From: CAWINX01 sp963837585
GTDB taxonomy: Bacteria > Actinomycetota > Thermoleophilia > Solirubrobacterales > 70-9
Assembly: GCA_963837585.1 (NCBI GenBank)
Contig: CAWINX010000003.1
Span: forward strand, 806,001-870,000
Length of the DNA stretch: 64,000 nt
Direction: 5' to 3'
Shown here: in pieces, positions 25,893-33,683 of the stretch
How positions within the stretch are numbered: the stretch's first letter is position 1
Layout of the letters: every line of letters starts with the position of its first letter
Made by a program: the position numbers and the translations under genes
The notes under the pieces: model-generated
Told to the model about the DNA's origin: nothing
The model's database searches: none
The model's input: only the letters and a program-made list of their open reading frames with translations

Positions 25893-27004
25893 AGGATCTC
25901 GGCGAGGCGGCGCTCGAGCGCCGCGGAGACCTCGTCCCGCACCGGGCCCTCGGCGAGCCGCTCGACCAGGGACTCGAGGAAGCCCTCGATGATCAGCCCC
26001 TTCGCCTCGGCCGGGCCGAGCCCGCGCGAGGTCAGGTAGAAGAGCTGGTCGCGGTCGATCTGGGCGATCGCGGCGGCGTGGGTGCAGCGGACGTCGTCGG
26101 CGAGGATCTCCAGCCCGGGGATCGCGTCCGCGTGGGCGTCGGTGGAGAGCAGCAGGTTGCGGCTCTCCTGGAAGGCATCGGTTCCCTGGGCGCCGGGGTC
26201 GACCTTGATCATCCCGCGCCACACCGCGGTGGCCCCCGCCGCGAGCACGCCGCGAAAGGCGAGGTCGGAGTTGGTGTTCGGCGCCGCGTGCTCCTGGGTG
26301 GTGTCGTAGTCGAGGTGCTGGCCGGCACCGCCGGCGTAGCCGCCGGTCACCCGCGCCTCGGCACCGGGGCCGGCGAGCTTGGTCTCCATCCGCACCTTGC
26401 CGCGCCCCGATCCGAAGCCGAGCGCCGTCCACTCGAGCCGGCCGTCGCGCGCCACCTCGGCGCGCTGGGTGGCGAAGACCCAGGCTCGCTCGGAGATGTC
26501 CTGGGTGCTGACGTAGCGCAGCGTCGCCGCCTGGCCGACGTGCAGCTCGACCACCGAGTTGAGCAGCGCGTCGGTCGCGTCGCCGGCGGAGGACCAGTGC
26601 TCCCAGACCTCCGCCTCGGCGCCCTCCTCCAGCACGATCAGGGTGCGGCGGTTGATCGCGACGCCGTCCTCGTCCAGCGCCACCTCGATCCGGATCGGCT
26701 CATCGACCTTGACTCCGGCGGGGACGTGGATGAGAAGGCCGTCATGCCAGGCCGCGTCGTTGCGGGCGACGAAGGGGTCGTCGGCCGGCGCCAGGGCGCC
26801 GAGGCGACCCTCGACCAGCTCGCGATGGGAATCGAGCGCATCTTCGAGCGAGAGCACCGTGGCGCCCTCGCCGCCTTCGATCGAGGCGGCGGCGGAGCCG
26901 GCCCCGTAGGCGTCGAGGTCGAGGCTGGAGAGGTCGGTGAATTCCCACCCCTTCGACTTCTGGTCGGGAAGGGGCGGCAGCGCCAAGCTGGCTGCCTCAG
27001 CCAA
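25889..27004 (-). CDS. sufD: Fe-S cluster assembly protein SufD
   Basis: Scaffold partner of SufB in the SufBCD complex. The 371-residue protein shows the C-terminal beta-helix family signature ending AIAQIDRDQLFYLTSRGLGPAEAKGLIIEGFL, with the conserved Cys and His in DDVRCTHAAA, and the N-terminal K-GWEFTDLSSLDLD motif. TTG at 27004 is the likely start, overlapping the sufB stop by 8 bp. It is the last gene of the Rieske-sufB-sufD unit. Confidence 0.93.
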   Translation of the reverse strand: MAEAASLALPPLPDQKSKGWEFTDLSSLDLDAYGAGSAAASIEGGEGATVLSLEDALDSHRELVEGRLGALAPADDPFVARNDAAWHDGLLIHVPAGVKVDEPIRIEVALDEDGVAINRRTLIVLEEGAEAEVWEHWSSAGDATDALLNSVVELHVGQAATLRYVSTQDISERAWVFATQRAEVARDGRLEWTALGFGSGRGKVRMETKLAGPGAEARVTGGYAGGAGQHLDYDTTQEHAAPNTNSDLAFRGVLAAGATAVWRGMIKVDPGAQGTDAFQESRNLLLSTDAHADAIPGLEILADDVRCTHAAAIAQIDRDQLFYLTSRGLGPAEAKGLIIEGFLESLVERLAEGPVRDEVSAALERRLAEIL

Positions 27005-28430
27005 TCGAGCCCTCCATTTGCAGCTCGATCAGACGGTTGAGCTCGACCGCGTACTCCATCGGCAGCTCCTTGGTGACCGGCTCGATGAAGCCGTTGACGA
27101 TCATCTTCGAAGCCTCCTCCTCGCTGAGCCCGCGGCTCTGCAGATAGAAGAGCTGCTCGTCGCCGATTTTCGAGACGGTCGCCTCGTGGCCGACATCGGC
27201 GTCGTTCTCGTCGATGCGGATCGTCGGGTAGGTGTCCGAGCGCGAGTCCTCGTCGAGCAGCAGCGCGTCGCAGACCACCTTCGAGCGCGCCTCGGTCGCC
27301 CCGTCGGCGATCTCCAAAAGGCCGCGGTAGGTGCTGCGCCCGCCGTCCTTGGAGATCGACTTGGAGAAGATCGAGGAGCTGGTCCGCGGCGCCGCGTGGA
27401 TGATCTTGCCGCCCGCGTCCTGGTGCTGGCCGTCGCCGGCGAAGGCGATCGAGAGGATCTCGCCGTGGGCCTCGGGGCCGAGCAGGTAGATCGACGGGTA
27501 CTTCATCGTCAGCTTCGAGCCGAGGTTGCAGTCGACCCACTCCATCGTCGCCTTCTCATGGGCGACGGCGCGCTTGGTGACCAGGTTGAAGACGTTCTGG
27601 GACCAGTTCTGGACCGTCGTGTAGCGGACCCGCGAGCTCGGCTTGCAGACGATCTCGACCACCGCCGAGTGCAGCGAGTCGCTGGAGTAGACCGGCGCCG
27701 TGCAGCCCTCGATGTAGTGGACGTCGGCGCCCTCCTCGGCGATGATCAGCGTCCGCTCGAACTGGCCCATGTTCTCGGTGTTGATCCGGAAGTAGGCCTG
27801 CAGCGGCATCTCGACCTTGACCCCGGCCGGCACGTAGACGAAGGAGCCGCCCGACCAGACCGCGGAGTTGAGCGCCGCCAGTTTGTTGTCGTTGGGCGGA
27901 ATGATGGTCGCCCAGTACTCGCGGACAAGGTCCTCGTGCTCGCGCAGGGCGGTGTCCATGTCGGTGAAGATCACGCCCTGGGCCTCGAGCTTCTCGTTGA
28001 CCTGGTGGTAGACGACCTCGGACTCGTACTGGGCGCCGACCCCGGAGAGGAATTTGCGCTCCGCCTCGGGGATGCCGAGCCGGTCGAAGGTGTTTTTGAT
28101 GTCCTCGGGGACCTCGCTCCAGTCGCGGCTGTTCTTCTCGGAGGCGCGGACGAAGTAATGGATGTCGTCGAAGTCGATCTGGCCGAGGTTGCCGCCCCAG
28201 GACGGGGTCGGGCGCGAGTAGAAGTGCTCGAGCGCCTTGAGCCGGAAGTCGCGCATCCACTGCGGCTCCTCCTTGTACTCGGAGATCGACTCGACCACCT
28301 CGCGACTGAGCCCCTTCGGCGCCTTGTAGGCGTAGCCAGACTCGGAATCGTGGAAGCCGAACTTCTCCTTGTAGTCGGCGTTGATCCCGGCGACTTCTCT
28401 TTGTTCGGCGACTGCCTCGGGCGTTGCCAT
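26997..28430 (-). CDS. sufB: Fe-S cluster assembly scaffold SufB
   Basis: Core scaffold of the SufBCD complex on which clusters are built. The 477-residue protein carries typical SufB stretches: FGFHDSESGYAYKAPKGLS near the start, VYVPAGVKVEMPLQAYFRIN, YIEGCTAPVYSSDSLHSAVVE with its conserved Cys, and DENDADVGHEATVSKIGDEQLFYLQSRG. The start is ATG 28430; the frame is open to 28559 but that part overlaps the Rieske gene. Only 2 bp separate it from the ferredoxin gene upstream, so the three genes form one operon. Confidence 0.95.
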   Translation of the reverse strand: MATPEAVAEQREVAGINADYKEKFGFHDSESGYAYKAPKGLSREVVESISEYKEEPQWMRDFRLKALEHFYSRPTPSWGGNLGQIDFDDIHYFVRASEKNSRDWSEVPEDIKNTFDRLGIPEAERKFLSGVGAQYESEVVYHQVNEKLEAQGVIFTDMDTALREHEDLVREYWATIIPPNDNKLAALNSAVWSGGSFVYVPAGVKVEMPLQAYFRINTENMGQFERTLIIAEEGADVHYIEGCTAPVYSSDSLHSAVVEIVCKPSSRVRYTTVQNWSQNVFNLVTKRAVAHEKATMEWVDCNLGSKLTMKYPSIYLLGPEAHGEILSIAFAGDGQHQDAGGKIIHAAPRTSSSIFSKSISKDGGRSTYRGLLEIADGATEARSKVVCDALLLDEDSRSDTYPTIRIDENDADVGHEATVSKIGDEQLFYLQSRGLSEEEASKMIVNGFIEPVTKELPMEYAVELNRLIELQMEGSIG

Positions 28431-28432
28431 GT

Positions 28433-28765
28433 CTATTCGACCTCCAAGACGATGGTGTCGTCCTCGACGGCTGTCGGGAACGTCTGCACCGGAGCATAGG
28501 CGGGGAGTGTCTTCGGCTTGCCGGTGGTCAGGTCGAAGAGGGAGCCGTGGCGGGGGCACTCGACGGTGCAGGAGGAGGCGTCAAATTCGCCCTCGGCGAG
28601 CGGGCCGTCGTCGTGCGAGCAGCGATCCTCGATCGCGTACAGCGTGCCGTCGCAGTTGAAGACGCCGATCTTGCGCCCCTCGTGCTCGACCAGGTGCATC
28701 GCGCCCGGCGGTAGCTCGGCCGCGGGGCAGACCTGGATCTTGTTTGTGGTTGTGCCGTCCGTCAC
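28433..28765 (-). CDS. Rieske-type [2Fe-2S] ferredoxin of the suf operon
   Basis: A 110-residue soluble Rieske protein with the cluster ligands CSH (EDRCSHDDGPL) and CPRH (ECPRHGSLFDL), of the type linked to aromatic dioxygenases and found inside actinobacterial suf operons. It probably delivers electrons, or serves as a substrate or accessory protein, for cluster assembly. The start is GTG 28765, placed 5 bp downstream of the shared suf motif, so the mRNA leader would be very short. It is the first gene of the sufB-sufD unit. Confidence 0.88.
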   Translation of the reverse strand: MTDGTTTNKIQVCPAAELPPGAMHLVEHEGRKIGVFNCDGTLYAIEDRCSHDDGPLAEGEFDASSCTVECPRHGSLFDLTTGKPKTLPAYAPVQTFPTAVEDDTIVLEVE

Positions 28766-28770
28766 GTTAT

Positions 28771-28788
28771 TCCTAGTGTATCGGTCGG
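28771..28788 (-). promoter_or_regulatory. Shared suf motif, copy 1 (candidate Rrf2 site)
   Basis: The plus-strand sequence TCCTAGTGTATCGGTCGG matches 14 of 18 positions of TCCTACTGAAGCGGTCGG upstream of rrf2. A second CGGTCGG follows at 28797-28803. The motif ends 5 bp from the ferredoxin GTG, overlapping the expected -10/start region. Binding by the Rrf2 regulator is inference. Confidence 0.5.
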
Positions 28789-28880
28789 GATTTTAGCGGT
28801 CGGCTCGGGTAACAGGCGCTTGACCACCGGCAGCGCCAGGGTGAGAGGATCGAAGAAACCTTCGATCAGAGGAGACAGAG

Positions 28881-29677
28881 ATGCCCGAGATGACGAGCTA
28901 CGCGCCGGGGACCCCTTCCTGGGTCGACCTCGGCTCACCCGACCTGGAAGCCTCGATTGAGTTCTACGGCGCCCTGTTCGGCTGGGATGTGCCGGTAACC
29001 GAGAACTCCGAGCAGTTCGGCGGCTATCGCCAGGCGATGTCGGGCGAGCGGCCCGCGAGCGGGATGATGCCCCTGATGCAGGAGGGCCAGCCGCCCGCCT
29101 GGACGACCTACGTCTCGGTCGAGGACGCCGATGCCACAGCTGCCGCCGTCAAGGAGGCGGGGGGCGCGGTCATCGCCGAGCCGATGGACGTGATGGACCT
29201 CGGCCGGATGGCGATCTTCGCCGACCCGGCGGGCGCCGTCTTCGGCGTCTGGCAGCCGGGGACTTTCGCCGGCGCCGGAGTCGTCAACGAGCCGGGGGCA
29301 ATCTCCTGGAACGAGGTCAACACCCGTGATCTCGGAGGCGGCCAAGGCCTTCTACGGCGCCGTGTTTGGCTGGGGTTTCGAGGACAACGACATGGGGGAG
29401 ATGGGCACCTACACCAGCATCAAGGTGGGGGACCGCATGGTCGGCGGGATGATCGACCTGACCGGCCGCGCCCCCGACGAGGTGCCTGCCCATTGGCAGG
29501 TCTACTTCGCGGTTGAGGACACCGACGCGACCGTCGAGGAGGTCAAAGGAGCGCGGCGGGAGCGTCATGGTCGAGCCGATCGATATCCCTGCGGGCCGCT
29601 TCGCGATCCTCACCGACCCTCACGGCGCCTCGTTCGCGGTGATCGCGCTCAGCGAGGAGGCGCAGGCGAACGCCTAG
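28881..29677 (+). CDS. Two-domain VOC (glyoxalase-like) protein, two frameshifts
   Basis: Two tandem vicinal-oxygen-chelate domains as in the actinobacterial 27-kDa antigen Cfp30B family: PSWVDLGSPDLEASIEFYGALFGW opens domain 1 and, after an extra G near 29332, SWNEVNTRDLEAAKAFYGAVFGW opens domain 2. A further extra A near 29545 shifts the last 43 residues, which read GGSVMVEPIDIPAGRFAILTDPHG and end EAQANA. Correcting both gives 264 residues. A GAGGAGACAGAG ribosome site precedes the ATG. The gene runs against the suf genes and splits them into two units; its 3' end overlaps that of sufU. Substrate unknown. Confidence 0.8.
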
Positions 29678-30111
29678 AGGGAGCCGAGGTCGGCGGCCGC
29701 TTCGGTGGGGTCGCCGGTCTCGCCCTCGTCCTCCCAGTCCGCCGGTTCGCCGAGGCCGGCGGACTTGACGATCTTCAGTCCCAGCATCGCGCACTTCATC
29801 CGGGTCGCGGAGATCTCGATCCCGAGCAGGTCGAGGACGAACTCCTTGGGCAGCCGCAGCAGCTCCTCGCGGGTTTTGCCGACCAGCTCGTCGGTGAGCA
29901 GCGAGGTCGCCGCGGTGGAGATCGCGCAGCCTTTGCCCTCGAAGGCGACCTCGGCGACCTTGCCGTCCTCGCCGAGGCGGATCGTCACATGCTGCTCGTC
30001 GCCGCAGAAAGGGTTGGTGTCCTCGAACTCCAGGTCGGGATGCTCGATCCGCCCGAAGTTGTGCGGGCGCTTGTAGTGCTCGAGGATCTGGTCTCGGTAG
30101 AGCTCGTCCAT
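29674..30111 (-). CDS. sufU: SufU zinc-dependent sulfurtransferase
   Basis: Accepts persulfide sulfur from SufS. The 145-residue protein has the three conserved cysteines in NPFCGDE, GKGCAIS and RMKCAML, with the SufU-type insert around DELVGKTREELLRLP that distinguishes it from IscU. The ATG at 30111 overlaps the sufS stop by one base, so the enzyme pair is translationally coupled. It is the last gene of the rrf2-sufC-sufS-sufU unit. Confidence 0.93.
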   Translation of the reverse strand: MDELYRDQILEHYKRPHNFGRIEHPDLEFEDTNPFCGDEQHVTIRLGEDGKVAEVAFEGKGCAISTAATSLLTDELVGKTREELLRLPKEFVLDLLGIEISATRMKCAMLGLKIVKSAGLGEPADWEDEGETGDPTEAAADLGSL

Positions 30112-31376
30112 CAGAGGCCGAACACCTTTCGCGCGTCGTGGAGCCCCTCGACCAGGCGGTCGATCTCCTCGGTCGTCGTGTAGACGCCGAAGCTGGCGCG
30201 GGCGGTGGCGGCGACGCCGAGCCGATCCATCAGCACCTGCGCGCAGTGATGGCCGGCGCGGACCGCGACGCCGTGGCGGTCGAGGATCTCGGAGACGTCG
30301 TGGGCGTGGATTCCCTCCAGCTCGAAGGAGACCGGGCCGACCCGCTCGGCGCTGCGCGGCGGGCCGAAGACCCGCAGGCCCGGCACCTCGACGAGTTGCT
30401 CCAGCGCGTAGTCGGCGATCCGGCGCTCGTGCTCCAGCACCGTCTCCATGCCGAGGCCGTCGAGCCAGCGCAGCGCCGAGGCCAGCCCGATCGCCTGGGC
30501 GATCGCCGGCGTGCCCGCCTCGAAGCGGGCCGGCGGATCGGCGTAGGTAGTTCCGCCCCTTCCGACCTTGCGGATCATCGATCCCCCGCCCATGAACGGC
30601 GGCATCGCCCGCAGCAGGTCGAGCCGCCCCCAGAGCACCCCGATCCCGGTTGGCGCGTAGATCTTGTGGCCGGTCAACGCGTAGAAGTCGATTCCCAGGG
30701 CGGCGACGTCGAGCGGCAGCTTCGGCGCCGCCTGGGCGCCGTCGACGAGGACCAGCGCGCCGGCCTCGTGCGCCAGGCGGGCGATCTCGGCGATCGGGTT
30801 CTCCGTCCCCAGCACGTTGGAGACGTGGGCGACCGCGACCAGCTTCGGCCCCTTCTCGAGCAGGCCGGCCAGCGCCTCCATGTCGAGCAGCCCCTCGTCT
30901 GTGATCGGCGCCCAGTCGATCTCGGCGCCGACCCGCTCGGCCAGCTGTTGCCAGGGGACGATGTTTGAGTGGTGCTCCATCTCGGTGAGGACGATCCGGT
31001 CGCCCGCGCCGAGGTTGGCGTCGCCCCAGGCCCGCGCGACCAGGTTGATCGCCTCGGTCGCGTTGCGGACGAAGACGACCTCGCGCCGGTCGGCGGCGCC
31101 GAGGTGGTCGGCGACCGTCGCACGGGCGCCCTCGTAGGCGGCCGTCGCCTCGGCCGAGAGGGTGTGGGAGCCGCGGTGGACGTTGGAGTGGTGGCGGCGC
31201 TCGTAGCGGTCGACCGCCTGGATCGAGGCCAGCACTCGCTGGGCGCTGGCGCCGCTGTCGAGGTAGGCGACGGGGCGCCCGTGCACCTCGCGCTCCAGCG
31301 CCGGGAAGGAGGCGCGGACCTTCTCGATCGGGAACGTCGCGGCGGGGGAGGAGCGCTTGGCGGTGGTCGGCTCCAT
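30111..31376 (-). CDS. sufS: Cysteine desulfurase SufS
   Basis: PLP enzyme that takes sulfur from cysteine, producing alanine and an enzyme persulfide. The 421-residue class V aminotransferase fold shows TEMEHHSNIVPWQQ, the PLP-Asp and Gln in LVDGAQAAPK, the Schiff-base Lys in LTGHKIYAPTGIG and the catalytic Cys in RAGHHCAQ, in the short-loop group II form that needs SufU. It lies 10 bp downstream of sufC. Confidence 0.95.
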   Translation of the reverse strand: MEPTTAKRSSPAATFPIEKVRASFPALEREVHGRPVAYLDSGASAQRVLASIQAVDRYERRHHSNVHRGSHTLSAEATAAYEGARATVADHLGAADRREVVFVRNATEAINLVARAWGDANLGAGDRIVLTEMEHHSNIVPWQQLAERVGAEIDWAPITDEGLLDMEALAGLLEKGPKLVAVAHVSNVLGTENPIAEIARLAHEAGALVLVDGAQAAPKLPLDVAALGIDFYALTGHKIYAPTGIGVLWGRLDLLRAMPPFMGGGSMIRKVGRGGTTYADPPARFEAGTPAIAQAIGLASALRWLDGLGMETVLEHERRIADYALEQLVEVPGLRVFGPPRSAERVGPVSFELEGIHAHDVSEILDRHGVAVRAGHHCAQVLMDRLGVAATARASFGVYTTTEEIDRLVEGLHDARKVFGL

Positions 31377-31386
31377 CGTCGCGAGG

Positions 31387-32157
31387 CTAGGCGGCAGCCC
31401 CAGCCTCCACCTCGTCGCGGATCCAGCCGTAGCCCTTCTCCTCGAGCACTCCGACCAGCTCCGGCCCGCCCTCCTTGACGATCCGCCCCTCGAACATGAC
31501 GTGGACGGAGTCCGGCTTGACCATGTGCAGGATGCGCTGGTAGTGGGTGATGATCAGCACGCCCATCTCCGGCCCGGCGAACTTGTTGACCCCCTCGGCG
31601 ACGGTGCGCAGCGCGTCGATGTCGAGGCCGGAGTCGGTCTCGTCGAGCACCGCGATCTCGGGCCGCAGCAGCGCCAGCTGCAGCAGCTCCATCCGCTTCT
31701 TCTCGCCGCCGGAGAAGCCGTCGTTGAGGTAGCGGCTGGAGAAGTCTTTGGGGATGTTCGCCAGCGCCATCGCCTCCTGGGCGACCCTGGCGAAGTCTTT
31801 GATCTTGATCGGCTCCTCGCCACGTGCTTCGCGATGGGAGTTGATCACCGTCCTCAGGTACTTGCTGACCGAGACACCGGGGATCGCGACCGGGTACTGG
31901 AAGGCCATGAAGAGGCCGGCGCGCGCGCGCTCGTCGGGATCGGCCTCGGTGAAGTCCTCGCCCTTGAAGGTGATCGTCCCCTCGGTGACCTCGAGCGCGG
32001 GGTGTCCCATGATCGCGTTCGCGAGGGTCGACTTGCCCGACCCGTTCGGCCCCATCAGGGCGTGGACCTTGCCCTTCTCGACGTCGAGGTCGAGGCCGCG
32101 GAGGATCTCCTTGTCCTCGGCCCTCACGTGCAGGTTGCGAATCTCCAGCTCAGCCAA
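31387..32157 (-). CDS. sufC: SufC ATPase
   Basis: ABC-type ATPase that drives the SufBCD scaffold. The 256-residue protein has Walker A MGPNGSGKSTLANAIMG, Q-loop FMAFQYP, the signature FSGGEKKRME, Walker B AVLDETDSGLD and the switch His in IITHYQRIL. The start is TTG 32157. The 3' end is 10 bp from sufS. Confidence 0.95.
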   Translation of the reverse strand: MAELEIRNLHVRAEDKEILRGLDLDVEKGKVHALMGPNGSGKSTLANAIMGHPALEVTEGTITFKGEDFTEADPDERARAGLFMAFQYPVAIPGVSVSKYLRTVINSHREARGEEPIKIKDFARVAQEAMALANIPKDFSSRYLNDGFSGGEKKRMELLQLALLRPEIAVLDETDSGLDIDALRTVAEGVNKFAGPEMGVLIITHYQRILHMVKPDSVHVMFEGRIVKEGGPELVGVLEEKGYGWIRDEVEAGAAA

Positions 32158-32199
32158 CTCGTCTCCGTTTCATCGATTGTTCGCGGGCCGTGGGCCCAG

Positions 32200-32679
32200 T
32201 TATGCGGCGCTGCCGACCGATGCGACCGCGGGCTCGCGGAGTTCCCCTTGCCCGGAGAACTCCACCAGCTCGGCGAGCGTCGTGCCCGCCAGCGCCTTGG
32301 TCACGCCGCCCTGGACCCGCGTCCACAGCAGCTTCGTCGCGCAGGCCCGGTCGCCGTCGCTCTCGTGCGAGCAGAGCACCTTGCCCTCCGGCGTCTCGTG
32401 GAAGCACTCCATCGGGGCGATCTGGCCCTCCAGGGCCTCGACCACGGCGTCCATGGTGATCGCCTCGGCCGGCAGGGCGAGGCTGTAGCCGCCGTGCGCC
32501 CCCCGGGTCGAGGTGACCAACCCGGCCTTGCGCAGTTTCGCGACCAGGTGCTCGAGGTAGGAGAGCGGCAGCTTCTCCGCTTCGGCGACCGCGCTCAGCG
32601 ACACCGGGACCGAGCCGGGCTGGCGGCCCAGCTCGACCATCAGGCGCACTCCGTACTCTGCTTTGGTCGAGAACAGCAT
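32200..32679 (-). CDS. Rrf2-family Fe-S-type regulator of the suf genes
   Basis: A 159-residue winged-helix protein opening MLFSTKAEYGVRLMVEL, with the recognition region LPLSYLEHLVAKLRKAGLVTSTRGAHGGYSLA typical of Rrf2/IscR/SufR. Three cysteines in MECFHETPEGKVLC and DRACATK match the cluster-ligand spacing of Fe-S-sensing members. It heads the rrf2-sufC-sufS-sufU unit and is divergent from htpX. It should repress suf transcription when clusters are sufficient; that is inference from family and position. A shared 18-bp motif lies 10 bp upstream of its start. Confidence 0.88.
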   Translation of the reverse strand: MLFSTKAEYGVRLMVELGRQPGSVPVSLSAVAEAEKLPLSYLEHLVAKLRKAGLVTSTRGAHGGYSLALPAEAITMDAVVEALEGQIAPMECFHETPEGKVLCSHESDGDRACATKLLWTRVQGGVTKALAGTTLAELVEFSGQGELREPAVASVGSAA

Positions 32680-32689
32680 TCGACCTAAA

Positions 32690-32707
32690 TCCTACTGAAG
32701 CGGTCGG
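32690..32707 (-). promoter_or_regulatory. Shared suf motif, copy 2 (candidate Rrf2 site)
   Basis: TCCTACTGAAGCGGTCGG on the plus strand, 10 bp before the rrf2 ATG, corresponds to the motif in front of the Rieske-sufB-sufD unit. Next to it lie CGACC (32681-32685) and CGGTCG (32701-32706), inverted arms around TAAATCCTACTGAAG. It would allow autoregulation and joint control of both suf units. Confidence 0.5.
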
Positions 32708-32762
32708 TTATGGGGCTGCGTCATAATCCGCCGGCAACCCTGACTGAGGAGCGCCACCCCGA

Positions 32763-33629
32763 ATGACCACCACCAAGCAGTCGACTTTCGGAGCAACCCT
32801 CCGCACGACGATCCTGATGGCCTCGCTCTCGGGGCTACTGGTCGCGATCGGCTACTTCATCAGCGGCGGCAACCCGAGCACGACCCTGCTCTTCCTCGGG
32901 ATGGCGCTGGCGATCAACTTCTTCTCCTACTTCTTCAGCGACAAACTGGCGCTGAAAATGAGCGGCGCCAAGCCGGTCTCCGAGTCGGAGGCGCCGAAGC
33001 TCTACCAGATGGTCCGCGAGCTGAGCACCCGCGCCGACCTGCCGATGCCGCGCCTCTACATGATCCCCCAGGACCAGCCAAACGCCTTCGCGACCGGACG
33101 CAACCCCAAGCACTCGGCCGTCGCGGTGACCCGCGGGATCGTCGGGCTGCTCTCCGACGACGAGCTCCGGGGCGTGCTCTCCCACGAGCTCACCCACATC
33201 CGCAACCGCGACATCCTGATCCAGTCGGTCGCCTCCAGCATCGGCGCCGCGATCACCTACATCGCCTACATGCTGCTCTGGTTCGGCGAGGAGGACAACT
33301 CGCCGCTGGCCCTGGTCGGGCAGTTCGCGATCTTCCTGCTGGCGCCGCTCGCCGCGTCGATCATCCAGCTGGCGATCTCGCGCCAGCGCGAGTACGCGGC
33401 CGACGCCGGCGGCGCCGAGATCTGCGGCAACCCGGAGTCCCTCGCCAGCGCCCTGCTGCGCCTTGAGCAGGGCGCCGCGGCGATGCCGATGCAGGTCAAC
33501 CAGGCGGCGGAGCCGCTCTACATCGTCAAGCCCTTCTCCAGCAAGGGGATCGCCGGCCTCTTCTCGACCCACCCGCCGATCGAGGAGCGGGTGAAAAGGC
33601 TTCGCCAGATGCGGCCCAGCCTCGGCTGA
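32763..33629 (+). CDS. htpX: HtpX-like M48 membrane metalloprotease
   Basis: Membrane quality-control protease. The 288-residue protein has two N-terminal membrane helices, the zinc site HELTH (GVLSHELTHIRNRD), two further helices (IGAAITYIAYMLLWF, FAIFLLAPLAASIIQLAIS) and the third ligand Glu in QREYAADAGGAE. The C-terminus ends in LFSTHPPIEERVKRL, the HtpX hallmark. It is divergent from rrf2, with an 83-bp gap that holds the suf motif; membership of the suf regulon is possible but not shown. Confidence 0.92.
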   Translation: MTTTKQSTFGATLRTTILMASLSGLLVAIGYFISGGNPSTTLLFLGMALAINFFSYFFSDKLALKMSGAKPVSESEAPKLYQMVRELSTRADLPMPRLYMIPQDQPNAFATGRNPKHSAVAVTRGIVGLLSDDELRGVLSHELTHIRNRDILIQSVASSIGAAITYIAYMLLWFGEEDNSPLALVGQFAIFLLAPLAASIIQLAISRQREYAADAGGAEICGNPESLASALLRLEQGAAAMPMQVNQAAEPLYIVKPFSSKGIAGLFSTHPPIEERVKRLRQMRPSLG

Positions 33630-33640
33630 GCAGACCCTCG

Positions 33641-33657
33641 CTATACTTTTTGAAGTA
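33641..33657 (+). promoter_or_regulatory. CTATACTTTTTGAAGTA element, copy 1 (before moeB-cysO)
   Basis: This 17-mer is identical to 40834-40850 before the cysM-like gene. It contains TATACT, a good -10 box, overlapped by the palindrome TACTT-TTTG-AAGTA. It lies 26 bp before the moeB start. A repressor site on a sulfur-responsive promoter is the simplest reading. Confidence 0.6.
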
Positions 33658-33683
33658 AAGCTGATCCGGATTTAGGAGATTCA

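Noticed and set aside
22781..27040. A 1419-codon open frame on the plus strand
   Set aside because: It runs through the membrane protein gene in another frame and antisense to the MFS, sufD and sufB genes. The composition is Arg/Gly/Asp-rich shadow sequence, as expected at high GC; the opposite strand encodes recognisable proteins.
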